From Subdoligranulum variabile (GTDB lineage Bacteria > Bacillota > Clostridia > Oscillospirales > Ruminococcaceae): a stretch of 64,000 nt of DNA. The position numbers and the translations under genes were made by a program. Numbering within the stretch: the first letter of the stretch is position 1; every line of letters starts with the position of its first letter. Location: contig SFKI01000023.1 in the NCBI GenBank assembly GCA_004554775.1, forward strand, positions 1 through 64,000. Reading direction: 5' to 3'. This document shows, piece after piece, positions 34,072 through 42,328 of this stretch. The notes beneath the pieces were generated by a model that ran no database searches, was not told where the DNA came from, and saw only the letters and a program-made list of their open reading frames with translations.

Positions 34072-34835
34072 ACGCGGCGCACCTCCACCCCACCGGCGCG
34101 GATGTCGTCTTTCAGCTCCGCGACCGTTTCTTTTTTGTAGTGCAGCACCGCCGCGCAGGCCACGGCGTCCGCCCCGGCGTTGGCACCGTCCACGATGTCA
34201 TCACCGCATCCCACACCGCCGCCGCAGATCACCGGTACGCTGACAGCCTTGGTCACGGCCTCGATCAACTCCAGGTCCATGCCGCGCTGCAAGCCCTCGT
34301 TGTCCACACTCATCAGCAAAATTTCGCCTGCGCCCAACGCTTCGCCGCGCTTGGCCCACTCTACCACATCATAGCCGGAGTGCGCACGGCCATTGTCATA
34401 GTAGGCTTCCCACTTGCCGGGCCAGGTGCGGCTGCGCTTGGCCTGGATGGACAGCACCATGCACTGGCTGCCGAACGCCTCGGCCACCTCGGTAATAAGC
34501 TCGGGCCGCTTGATGGCCGCCGTGTTGATGGCAACCTTGTCCGCGCCCATCGCCAGGATGTGGCGCACATCCTCGACGCTGCGCAGGCCGCCGCCCACGC
34601 AGACCGGGATGTACACATCATCGACGGTTTTGCGCACGATATCGCTCAGATTGTTGCGATTGTACAGACTTGCTACAATGTCGATGTAAAGCAGTTCATC
34701 AATGCCCTGCTCGTAATATTCTTTGGCGAACTGGTTCGGGTCGCCCAGTTTGCGCAGCCCTTCCAGCTGGATGCCTTTGACCAGGTTGGTGTCCTTGACA
34801 TCCAATCGGGCGATCAGGCGGATTTTCTTACCCAT
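34068..34835 (-). CDS. hisF: HisF2-like protein (ammonia-channelling partner for sugar amidation)
   Basis: A 255-residue (beta/alpha)8 barrel. It keeps Asp12 (ARLDVKD), corresponding to one HisF catalytic aspartate, but the second, normally in xxIDAKR, is replaced by Gln131 (SIQAKR). The histidine-type loops are also altered (LMSVDNEGL). This matches HisF2 proteins of surface-polysaccharide loci rather than histidine biosynthesis. It is coupled to hisH by a 4-base overlap and follows the PP-loop gene by 50 bases, with GGGAG before the ATG. Confidence 0.9.
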   Translation of the reverse strand: MGKKIRLIARLDVKDTNLVKGIQLEGLRKLGDPNQFAKEYYEQGIDELLYIDIVASLYNRNNLSDIVRKTVDDVYIPVCVGGGLRSVEDVRHILAMGADKVAINTAAIKRPELITEVAEAFGSQCMVLSIQAKRSRTWPGKWEAYYDNGRAHSGYDVVEWAKRGEALGAGEILLMSVDNEGLQRGMDLELIEAVTKAVSVPVICGGGVGCGDDIVDGANAGADAVACAAVLHYKKETVAELKDDIRAGGVEVRRV

Positions 34836-34885
34836 AGAATTACTCCCTTGGCCGCTACAGTTATGTTGTTATGCCACGTTCCGGC

Positions 34886-36259
34886 TTACATCTCATGGTG
34901 CGTACCTCTCGGGTCGCCCCACAATACCTCGCTGTCGCCATCGTACGGGGTGTAGCGCAGCTTCCACATGTTGTCCTCCCACTTCCACAGATGGGGCGAG
35001 CGGAAACGGTCGGCCAGGTGCATAAAGTACGCGCGATCCATCTTGGGCTGCTCAAACAGCTGGCTGGCCCAAGGGAAATGCTGACGATCCAGCGACAGAT
35101 ACTGGAAGATCTCTTTCTCAAAACGGTCGGGATACTCGCCGTCGAACTTCTTGCACAGCGCCTTGCCTTCGTCGAGGGTGATTTCCTCGTTGCGGATCTC
35201 CTGCGCGGCGTCGTAGGTGGTACGCCCGATGCCGTACTTGATATAGGTGGTGTAATAGAAGAAGTCGTCGATCTTGTCGTCGATGGAGTTGTACTTCGAG
35301 TAGGTGCCCTGGGTGCGTTCAGGCGCGGGGCGGAAACCGCCGTGCTCGACGCTGTAATAGTACGCGCCCTGCGGATGCCACTTCTCATAATAGCCCAAAT
35401 ACCGCACCTGGATGTGGTTTTTCTCAAGGTTCGAGGTCTCGCTGGGCAGATAGATGGCCAGGTCAGCCTTGTCGACCTTATAGTCCTCCTCAAGCTGGCG
35501 CAGGCTGACACCGCCGAGGTAGATGTGGTCGTAGTCGTTGACAGCGAAGAAATGCTCGTCACGCAGCGCCGAGTTGTTGTCGGCAATGGGGTTGCCGAAC
35601 TCGGCCTCGTTCTCACCGTAGAACACCAGCGGGATGCCAAACTTGGCGGCCATCTTGGGGGCCAGCTGTTTCTGGCCGAGGATAAACGGCTGGAACGGGT
35701 GGAACAAATTCTCTGTTGCCAGGCGGGTCAGCAGGCGGTGGGTCATGCCGTTGGGGGTGCACAGGTAGTTGTCGAATCCGGCATGGATCCAGGCCTGCAT
35801 GTTGTCCCATCCCCAGGGGGTATAGATGTGCGGTGCCCAGGTGACGGTAAGCGGGTGCATGCCGTACTTGTATTTCAGCAGATGGGCAGCGTAAAAGCTG
35901 TCCTTGCCGCCGGAGCCGGGCACCAGGCAGTCATAGCTGCCATCGTTTTTGCGGTACTGGTCGCACAGCTCCCGCAGCTCTTTTTCGCGCAGCGCCCAGT
36001 CGATCTGGCCGTTGGCCTTGTTATGGCAGGCGTGGCAGGCATCGCAGACGCCGTCCTCCTGAATGACCATCGTTTTTTTGATGGACTTGATGGTATGCTC
36101 AAACTCATAGCAGGAGTTGGGCTTCTGGTTACTCATCACGCATTCCTTGCAGAACTGCACGTGCTTGGGCAGGCCGTAGTAGGCCTCCCGCTCTTCCACC
36201 GGAATGTCCGGCGCGTATTTGCCGTAATCAATTTCCACATTACGTGGCATCTTTTCCAT
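34886..36259 (-). CDS. N-acetyl sugar amidotransferase (WbpG/PseA-like), first copy
   Basis: A 457-residue PP-loop ATPase with SGGKDSFYAAHLL for ATP pyrophosphate binding. Cysteine motifs CKECVMS and GVCDACHACH probably bind zinc. Family members amidate an acetamido sugar to an acetamidino sugar using ammonia from HisH/HisF, and both lie immediately downstream. This copy is longer than the second one at 41093-42214 and the two look only distantly alike. It is the first gene of its operon, behind a leader terminator. Confidence 0.88.
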   Translation of the reverse strand: MEKMPRNVEIDYGKYAPDIPVEEREAYYGLPKHVQFCKECVMSNQKPNSCYEFEHTIKSIKKTMVIQEDGVCDACHACHNKANGQIDWALREKELRELCDQYRKNDGSYDCLVPGSGGKDSFYAAHLLKYKYGMHPLTVTWAPHIYTPWGWDNMQAWIHAGFDNYLCTPNGMTHRLLTRLATENLFHPFQPFILGQKQLAPKMAAKFGIPLVFYGENEAEFGNPIADNNSALRDEHFFAVNDYDHIYLGGVSLRQLEEDYKVDKADLAIYLPSETSNLEKNHIQVRYLGYYEKWHPQGAYYYSVEHGGFRPAPERTQGTYSKYNSIDDKIDDFFYYTTYIKYGIGRTTYDAAQEIRNEEITLDEGKALCKKFDGEYPDRFEKEIFQYLSLDRQHFPWASQLFEQPKMDRAYFMHLADRFRSPHLWKWEDNMWKLRYTPYDGDSEVLWGDPRGTHHEM

Positions 36260-36290
36260 ATTTCTACACTCCTATCCGGCCAGATAAAAG

Positions 36291-36334
36291 AAAAAAGGCA
36301 CCGTCCGATAGCAATGCTAACGGACGGCACCTTT
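36291..36334 (-). terminator. Leader terminator/attenuator ahead of the amidation operon
   Basis: In minus-strand RNA AAAGG-UG-CCGUCCG pairs with CGGACGG-UG-CCUUU (two G-U wobbles, otherwise perfect), with an inner UAGC/GCUA stem, then UUUUUUCUUUU. It begins only about 7-10 bases after the predicted transcription start and ends about 30 bases before the ATG at 36259. The wobble pairs support formation in the operon's own RNA. Confidence 0.85.
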
Positions 36335-36347
36335 GCCGTTCGTGGGT

Positions 36348-36376
36348 ATTATAGCACAGGTTTTTTCGTTATGCAA
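36348..36376 (-). promoter_or_regulatory. Promoter of the amidation operon
   Basis: TTGCAT (36371-36376), a 17-base spacer and TATAAT (36348-36353) on the minus strand. The predicted start near 36341 places the leader terminator at the very 5' end of the transcript. Confidence 0.88.
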
Positions 36377-36407
36377 GGGCTGTGGGCAGCAATTTTGTGC
36401 GGTCGGG

Positions 36408-36436
36408 TTGTGTTTTTTCCCCGCAGGATGTAAAAT
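36408..36436 (+). promoter_or_regulatory. Promoter of the divergent membrane-protein gene
   Basis: TTGTGT (36408-36413), a 17-base spacer and TAAAAT (36431-36436), about 36 bases before the TTG start at 36473. Confidence 0.65.
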
Positions 36437-36472
36437 GTTGGTACATTGATTTGCCAAAAGGAGCTGCATGCT

Positions 36473-38164
36473 TTGAACAAGGTTTCCCGTATTGCGATCC
36501 CGCCTGCCGTGCAGGGGCTGCTGCCCGCCTTTTTCTGCATCTTTTCGGGCGTGATCGACCGGCTGTATCTGGACATTGATTCTTTCCTGGTCAGCATGAC
36601 CTGCAACGGGCTGTACGGCAGCGGTGCCGTCTGCCCGGTCATTCATCCGCTGCTGGCTATCGTGCTGGGGCGGCTGGCACCGCTGGCACCCTCGGTCGAC
36701 TGGTTCACCCTGATCAGCCGCGTTCTGGTAGCACTGACGGCCTGGTGGGTCGGCATGGTGATTGCCTGGTGCATCGGGTCCGCTCCCAAACGGATCTTCT
36801 GCCTGGTTTCGTTCAGCATTCTGCTGTTCCGGTTTCCACTATTCAACGCCAATTATACAGTGCATTGCGCCTTTTTTGCTATGGCTGGTGTCACCACACT
36901 GGTGCTGGCCCTGCGCAGGGCTATGCCACGCGGGTCTTTGTTCTGGGCCGCATGGTTCCTCTGTCTGGCCATCCTGTGGCGTCCCGAGGGGGCAGCCCTG
37001 ATGCTGCCGTTTCTTCTGCTGGATCTTATGGTGCTGGCCTTGCGTCATGCGCTGCCCCTTGCCAAGGTCAAAAAAGTGTTGCTGCCCGTCCTGATCCCAC
37101 CACTGCTGTTGGTTGCCTTCTCAGTGCTGCTGCCGCTGTTTTCGGCACAATATGCCGCAGGCAAGGCGTACAGCGATGCCCGCCGTGCCTTTGTAGATTA
37201 CCCAAGCCGCCCCTGGGCCGAGGTCGCCGACCAAGTCACAGCGCTGGGGCTGGACGAAAACGACTACGAGACACTTTCGTCCAGCGTCCTGATAGATACT
37301 TCAATTGCTGACACAGCCACTTTACAAAAACTGGCTGTCATCGCCAAAAAAGGCCTTTTGACCGAGGGGCTCGACACGCTGGGCCGTGACTTTGTGGCTG
37401 CGTTCTCCACACTTCAGCTGCGGGTATTCTGCATCCTGACGGTGTTTTTCCTGGTGGCGGTCTGTCTTTCCGGTTCGCCGCTGCTTGTCAAACTCGAATC
37501 CCTGCTGGCCGTATTGGGCAGCCTGCTGATCACCCTGTACTACCTGTACAGCGGCCGCCTGCCGGAACGGCTGTTTGTCTCGATCTTTTTGATGCAATTC
37601 AGCGTGCTGCTGCCGCTGTTTCTGGACGCTGCCGCTGCGCCGCGCGCTGTACGCATTCGGTTCTGGAAAGCCGCCTGTTTGCTTTCCGCCTGCTGCCTGT
37701 GCCTGCTGCTGATCAAGAACCGCCACAATTACCACGTCACACAGCTGGCCATCCATGCCGGTACCACCGTTGCTGACGACACTGCGCTGCTGCCTGCCAA
37801 CGACCCGGATACCGTCTACCTGTGGGACTCGATGTCGATGGCCCTGTACATGACCGAGCATTATATGATGGAGGGCAAACTCCCCAGCACAGCGTTTGTG
37901 CGGCAAAACCTTGCCTGGGGCGAGTGGAACACCAGCGGCCAGCCGTTCTATCAAGTCCTGCTGGCCGATCTTGACCTTGAAAATCCCATGCAATGCCTGC
38001 TGACCCGCCCCCACACTTACCTGGTCGTCAAATCCGAGTTTGCTCCGCACCTGCAAACCTGGCTGCAAGAGCACTACACCCCCACTGCCACCCTACAGCA
38101 AACCGCCACCGTCAATGTCTACACCTACGGCGACACCCCTATCTGGCAGGCGGTTGCACAATAA
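36473..38164 (+). CDS. Polytopic membrane protein, divergent gene in the glycan cluster
   Basis: About 563 residues with roughly ten hydrophobic helices and a C-terminal soluble region containing EHYMMEGKLPS and NLAWGEWN. I start it at the TTG 36473-36475 (NKVSRIAIPPAVQ follows) because AAGGAG lies 9 bases upstream. An ATG two bases earlier in another frame meets a stop at once. It is the only plus-strand gene between 1 and 53,477. I do not recognise the family. Position and topology suggest glycan synthesis or transport. Confidence 0.7.
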   Translation: MNKVSRIAIPPAVQGLLPAFFCIFSGVIDRLYLDIDSFLVSMTCNGLYGSGAVCPVIHPLLAIVLGRLAPLAPSVDWFTLISRVLVALTAWWVGMVIAWCIGSAPKRIFCLVSFSILLFRFPLFNANYTVHCAFFAMAGVTTLVLALRRAMPRGSLFWAAWFLCLAILWRPEGAALMLPFLLLDLMVLALRHALPLAKVKKVLLPVLIPPLLLVAFSVLLPLFSAQYAAGKAYSDARRAFVDYPSRPWAEVADQVTALGLDENDYETLSSSVLIDTSIADTATLQKLAVIAKKGLLTEGLDTLGRDFVAAFSTLQLRVFCILTVFFLVAVCLSGSPLLVKLESLLAVLGSLLITLYYLYSGRLPERLFVSIFLMQFSVLLPLFLDAAAAPRAVRIRFWKAACLLSACCLCLLLIKNRHNYHVTQLAIHAGTTVADDTALLPANDPDTVYLWDSMSMALYMTEHYMMEGKLPSTAFVRQNLAWGEWNTSGQPFYQVLLADLDLENPMQCLLTRPHTYLVVKSEFAPHLQTWLQEHYTPTATLQQTATVNVYTYGDTPIWQAVAQ

Positions 38165-38169
38165 TAGCA

Positions 38170-38206
38170 AAAGCCCCTTGACAGCGTTTTCACCGTCAAG
38201 GGGCTT
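38170..38206. terminator. Terminator hairpin between convergent genes
   Basis: AAGCCCCTTGAC pairs with GTCAAGGGGCTT across an 11-base loop. A TTCTATT tract follows on the plus strand and TTTTG on the minus strand, so it may serve both 36473-38164 and 38210-39160. Confidence 0.8.
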
Positions 38207-38209
38207 CTA

Positions 38210-39160
38210 TTAGCTTACCGTATGGGGCACATTGTAATGCGCAATGATGTATTCTGACAGGAAACGTGCCAGCTTTGCCGCCCCCGATGTATTCAGGTGC
38301 GTTTCGTCCTGGAAATCAGTGTCGCCCCGTATACCGATCTCATCGGCATACTCAAAGATATCCAGGTACACGCAGCCGTTCTTTTCTGCGTAAGCTTTCA
38401 GGGCGTCAATATGGTCATATTCTTCCGCAATCGGTGCCGTGTAAAAAATGATCTGCACACCCTTTTCTTTGCAGGCCGCCACAATTTTATCCAGCGCCTG
38501 TAGAGAGTCCTCGCTCAGTTCTGTCTGTTTGAAAGTGTGGTAATCCGGGATCTTCACATCTTTAACGCTGCTCCCCGCCGCATACCCTCTTGAATCCAAA
38601 TAATACTGATACCCTGTTGAGTGAAAGCTTTCATACGTGATCTTATTCCAGTTATTGTGGAATACGATCAGTGGTACATAGTAAGACAACCAATATTCAG
38701 GGTTCACACCAAAGCATTGTTTCAGGTATTCCGTTTTCGCTTTGGAGCGGGGCATTTCCTTTGTATAGTAGATTTGGCCATCCATACCCGTATTCTTTTC
38801 GATATCATCCACCAGGCCTGTTTCTATGCAAACCACTTTGGGGGTCTGGGTCAGCAGCGAATCCTGCAAAAACAAGGCCGTTGTATTGATTGCCTGCCAG
38901 TTGCAGCCATAATTGTAGGCCGACAAACCATATTCATCCGCCATAACCGTCGTATCGCAGCCTTTCCAGGCGCGGCTGGAACCGTAAATCATCACATCAA
39001 GGGTGTTATCTTCTATTTTATGAAAGGCTTCGATCGTATCAAACCCGGCGGATGAATACGCCGGATCCATTACATGGCCGCATACCTGGATCACAAGTAC
39101 TGTCAGCGGGACTGTAATCAGCCATGCAATGATCCGTTTTATTTTTACACGATTTTTCAC
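38210..39160 (-). CDS. SGNH/DltD-like acyltransferase partner (complete pair)
   Basis: A 316-residue protein with an N-terminal membrane anchor (about residues 9-28), then MIYGSSRAWKG, the SGNH-type nucleophile motif, and a C-terminal DETHLNTSGAAKLARF with the Asp-x-x-His pair. Proteins of this type complete acyl transfer started by MBOAT partners such as AlgI/DltB. It follows the MBOAT gene by 21 bases and ends the operon at a hairpin terminator. Acyl group and acceptor unknown. Confidence 0.82.
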   Translation of the reverse strand: MKNRVKIKRIIAWLITVPLTVLVIQVCGHVMDPAYSSAGFDTIEAFHKIEDNTLDVMIYGSSRAWKGCDTTVMADEYGLSAYNYGCNWQAINTTALFLQDSLLTQTPKVVCIETGLVDDIEKNTGMDGQIYYTKEMPRSKAKTEYLKQCFGVNPEYWLSYYVPLIVFHNNWNKITYESFHSTGYQYYLDSRGYAAGSSVKDVKIPDYHTFKQTELSEDSLQALDKIVAACKEKGVQIIFYTAPIAEEYDHIDALKAYAEKNGCVYLDIFEYADEIGIRGDTDFQDETHLNTSGAAKLARFLSEYIIAHYNVPHTVS

Positions 39161-39181
39161 AAGCGACTCGTTCCTTCCCGT

Positions 39182-40678
39182 TTAAAATTGGAAGTAAATA
39201 AATTTTGCAGCATCGTAACCGGGACCGTATTTACCGAACACCAGCAGCAGCACGACCGAACACGAAAGGATCAGGCAGCGTGCCCATTGATCCTGCTGCA
39301 TGATGACTTTTCGGATCTCTATTCTCTTTTTCTTGCACAGATCCGCCAGGAGCAAAATAAAGATCGACAAAAGCATCAGGCGAAAGTTGCCTTCGTCCAG
39401 GCCGCATTTGAAGAGAGAACCGTCAAACAGTATCCAGATATTGTGCACACTGAGGATGGATTTGATAATATGCAGTGCATCCATAAAGCGGTCAGCCCTA
39501 AAAAATATCCAGGAAAAATCCACCAGCAAAAATGTACCTGCCATGCAGACCATTTTATGCGCCAGCGAATTTCTGTTCAGGCCCAGCCTGTTTACCAGTT
39601 TATCGCGTACCGGCTGCAGCATTTCCCCTACTACCTGGTAAAGACCGTTTATTCCGCCCCACGCTATGTACGAAAACTGTGCCCCGTGCCAAAGCCCACT
39701 TACCAAAAACACGATTATCTTGTTCAGGTACTTGCGGGCTTTTCCCTTGCGGCTGCCACCCATCGGGATGTACAGGTAATCCTTGAACCACGATGTCAGC
39801 GATATATGCCACCGGCGCCAAAACTCTGCCACAGAAGTAGCCAGGTAAGGGGCATCAAAATTTTCCATAAGCTGAACGCCAAGAATTTTAGCCGCGCCCA
39901 TTGCGATGGTGGAATATCCGGCAAAATCGCAGTAAATCTGTATAGCAAAAAGAGCTGTTGCAACGATTAGATATACGCCATCGTAGGTGTAATAGTCCCC
40001 GTAAACCTTATCCACAAAGGCAGCAATTCTTTCTGCAATGACAATTTTCAGGAAATAGCCCCACAGCATCAGCAGCGTACCTTCGATAAAAGAATCATAA
40101 TTGAACTTTTTCGGGGCGGCCAATTCCCGCAGCAGATTTTTAGAGCGTTCAATTGGGCCTGCGACAAGCTGCGGAAAAAACGAAACAAACAGTGCATAGC
40201 GAATAAAGTTCTTTTCAGCGTAAACCTCATCCCGGTATACATCCATGGTGTAGCTCAACGCCTGGAACGTGTAGAACGAGATGCCCACCGGCAGGATAAT
40301 ATCAAACGTGGGGACATTTAATTCAATATGGGCAAAGTGCAGCATCCCCCCTAGCGTGCTAAGGGCGAAATTGATGTACTTAAAATAGAACAAAATGCTC
40401 AGGTTGCTGGCAAAGCTAAGCACAACTACCCAGTTTTTCAGTTTCTTTTCTTTCTGTGCATCATACTTTTTCTGCTTTATGCCTTCCATCAAGAGACCGC
40501 TGGCGTAGGTTATCGCCGTCGACAGCAGGATCAGAATTGCATATTTCGCATTCCAGCACATGTAAAAGTAGTAGCTTGCCAGCAGCAGCCACAACTGTTT
40601 CAGTTTTTGCGGAATGGCAAAGTAGATCACAACCACTATGGGGAAGAATAGTAAAAATTCGATTGAATTGAACAGCAT
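39182..40678 (-). CDS. MBOAT family O-acyltransferase
   Basis: A 498-residue polytopic enzyme. The MBOAT core shows SVAEFWRRWHISLTSWFKDY, YIPMGGSRKG and the catalytic histidine in FLVSGLWHGAQFSY, as in AlgI and DltB. I start at MLFNSIEFLLFFP (ATG 40676-40678), matching the N-terminus of the copy at 1-629, not 15 codons upstream. It moves acyl groups across the membrane for the SGNH partner encoded next. Confidence 0.93.
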   Translation of the reverse strand: MLFNSIEFLLFFPIVVVIYFAIPQKLKQLWLLLASYYFYMCWNAKYAILILLSTAITYASGLLMEGIKQKKYDAQKEKKLKNWVVVLSFASNLSILFYFKYINFALSTLGGMLHFAHIELNVPTFDIILPVGISFYTFQALSYTMDVYRDEVYAEKNFIRYALFVSFFPQLVAGPIERSKNLLRELAAPKKFNYDSFIEGTLLMLWGYFLKIVIAERIAAFVDKVYGDYYTYDGVYLIVATALFAIQIYCDFAGYSTIAMGAAKILGVQLMENFDAPYLATSVAEFWRRWHISLTSWFKDYLYIPMGGSRKGKARKYLNKIIVFLVSGLWHGAQFSYIAWGGINGLYQVVGEMLQPVRDKLVNRLGLNRNSLAHKMVCMAGTFLLVDFSWIFFRADRFMDALHIIKSILSVHNIWILFDGSLFKCGLDEGNFRLMLLSIFILLLADLCKKKRIEIRKVIMQQDQWARCLILSCSVVLLLVFGKYGPGYDAAKFIYFQF

Positions 40679-40729
40679 AGCATCTTGTCCTTCATATCCG
40701 CACGCTTTTTTCTTTTGCCGCAATCTAAG

Positions 40730-40775
40730 ATGCCACCTGATAGTGGGATCCTACCAGGCGGCATTATTTTTTTTT
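40730..40775. other. Hairpin with wobble pairs between Dabb and MBOAT genes
   Basis: In minus-strand RNA AUGCC-G-CCUG-G-UAG pairs with CUA-U-CAGG-U-GGCAU through two G-U wobbles. On the plus strand the same positions are A-C mismatches, yet a T9 tract follows on the plus side. It could be a leader or intercistronic RNA hairpin before the MBOAT gene. Confidence 0.55.
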
Positions 40776-40790
40776 ATTGCATCACAGACA

Positions 40791-41093
40791 TTATACCGTA
40801 AAGTCCAGGCAGGTGCGCACCGCAGTGTAGGGGCGCACTTTGCCGTCGGCTACGGCCACATGGGCCGGGTGGACGGCATAGCCCTTCAGGGCCGCTTCGT
40901 CGGTAAAGCTTGTGTCCAGCATCAGGTCCGCATTGGCAGAGCTGGGCAGAGCGTCGGTGTAGACATGCACATCCAGCAGGCCCGGGATCTGCCCGGCCAG
41001 CCCTTCCAGCCCGGCCTTGATGTCCGCCTTAACAGCGGCCTTTTCAGCCTCGGGCATGTCTTTCAGCTTCCACAAAATAACGTGCCGTACCAT
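40791..41093 (-). CDS. Dabb (stress-responsive A/B barrel) domain protein
   Basis: A 100-residue single-domain protein starting MVRHVILWKLKD at 41091-41093 and including the family pattern VHPAHVAVADGKVRPY. Dabb proteins form dimeric alpha-beta barrels and are usually of unknown function. Some are ring cyclases or decarboxylase-like. The ATG overlaps the amidotransferase stop as TAATG, so the two are translationally coupled. Its place in a sugar-modification operon is odd. Confidence 0.88.
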   Translation of the reverse strand: MVRHVILWKLKDMPEAEKAAVKADIKAGLEGLAGQIPGLLDVHVYTDALPSSANADLMLDTSFTDEAALKGYAVHPAHVAVADGKVRPYTAVRTCLDFTV

Positions 41094-42214
41094 TATTTGT
41101 TCTCCTCCCAAATCGGGTGCTTGAGCTGCCACTCGCCATACTCATTCTTCTCGAACAGGTCGCGGTTGTAGAACTTGTCCAGGATGGCCCAGAACTCGCT
41201 CTCGGTGTAGCCGCAGAAATCGCAGAAATCACGCACGCACAGCGGGTCCAGCTTGCCGTCGCGCGCCTTGATGATGGGGATGGCCTCCTCGCGGGTCATC
41301 ATGCCGTAGCGGATGTAGCGGGCGGTGTAGTCGGTGGCGGCGGCGTGGCCGAACTTGGGATACTTCAGCCAGCTGTGCACCAGGTAGGCGCGGGAGTCGA
41401 TCTGGTCGAAGTTCTCGGCATGGTGGGTGCGGTCCCACTCGTGGGTCAGGTCGTGGAAGCCATGGGCCTTGGCGATCTGGTAGTTTTTGTAGCTGTTCCA
41501 GGGTACAAAGTAGCTCATATAGAACGGGTCGAGCTTGGCGCGCTCCTCAGCACTGGGGGCCAGCGTCAGGGAGAGGTCTTTCTCGGTCACACCGTCGCCG
41601 AGCAGCTCTTCCATCGGCATACCGACGGCCACGCCGTTCTCGATCTGGTCCATGGCGGAGTAGGTCTCCTTGTCGGCGTTGCCGCCGTACTCAAAGCTGA
41701 CGTTCTCGCCATAGCAGAGCATCGGGGTGTTGAACTTGGCCGCCATATGCAGCGGGAAGGTGTAGATCAGGCGGTCGACATACCAGGTCGGCTTGCCATA
41801 CTTCTCAAAGAATTTGCGCATCAGGACTTTCTGCACTTTGATGTTGGGCTTGCAGGAGATGATGGTGCAGCCAAATTCCTCGCTGATATTTTTCAAGTTG
41901 TGGATGCCGGCCTGCGTCATGGGGAAGTTATCCTCAACACTGAAGAGGATGGGGTTCATGTGCATGACCTCTTTCAGCATCCAGACCTGGAAATGGCTGT
42001 CCTTGCCGCCGGAAACAGCCACAGCGCAGTCGTATCCGCCGGGGCCGTTCATGCCGCGGTACTTGTTGCAGTAGGCCTCAAACTCTTTAAAGCGGGCATC
42101 CCAGTCCACATTTTTGCGGTTCTCGTAATGGCGGCAGGCGCTGCACACGCCCTCGGCATCAAAAGTGATCCCCGGCCGGGTATCCGGCATCGTACATTTT
42201 TTGCAGTAACGCAT
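41093..42214 (-). CDS. N-acetyl sugar amidotransferase (WbpG/PseA-like), second copy
   Basis: A 373-residue PP-loop enzyme with an N-terminal zinc-type motif CKKCTMPDTRPG and GVCSACRHYENR, then AVSGGKDSHFQVWML. The ATG at 42212-42214 follows AAGGAG. It has its own promoter and leads the operon with Dabb, MBOAT and SGNH. No separate HisH/HisF is linked, so the pair at 33427-34835 may serve both amidotransferases. Presence of two suggests two amidated sugars or two positions. Confidence 0.9.
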   Translation of the reverse strand: MRYCKKCTMPDTRPGITFDAEGVCSACRHYENRKNVDWDARFKEFEAYCNKYRGMNGPGGYDCAVAVSGGKDSHFQVWMLKEVMHMNPILFSVEDNFPMTQAGIHNLKNISEEFGCTIISCKPNIKVQKVLMRKFFEKYGKPTWYVDRLIYTFPLHMAAKFNTPMLCYGENVSFEYGGNADKETYSAMDQIENGVAVGMPMEELLGDGVTEKDLSLTLAPSAEERAKLDPFYMSYFVPWNSYKNYQIAKAHGFHDLTHEWDRTHHAENFDQIDSRAYLVHSWLKYPKFGHAAATDYTARYIRYGMMTREEAIPIIKARDGKLDPLCVRDFCDFCGYTESEFWAILDKFYNRDLFEKNEYGEWQLKHPIWEENK

Positions 42215-42277
42215 AAGTTTCTCCTTTTTATTTGGTTCGTTTGTTTTTCCACGATTGTTTTGTTGTATGGTTATTTT

Positions 42278-42306
42278 ACTATACCCCATTTTATGTAAAA
42301 GCGCAA
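42278..42306 (-). promoter_or_regulatory. Promoter of the amidotransferase-Dabb-MBOAT-SGNH operon
   Basis: TTGCGC (42301-42306), a 17-base spacer and TATAGT (42278-42283) on the minus strand. The leader of about 60 bases is A-rich and unstructured by eye. Confidence 0.82.
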
Positions 42307-42328
42307 GTTCTGTACAAAACAAGGTTAT

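Noticed and set aside
33427..34835. Histidine biosynthesis operon
   Set aside because: Only hisH and hisF are present, HisF lacks a catalytic aspartate, and neighbours are sugar amidation genes.
34871..36433. 520-codon plus-strand frame opposite the first amidotransferase
   Set aside because: Antisense of a conserved PP-loop gene, running through its leader terminator and promoter; no recognisable domain.
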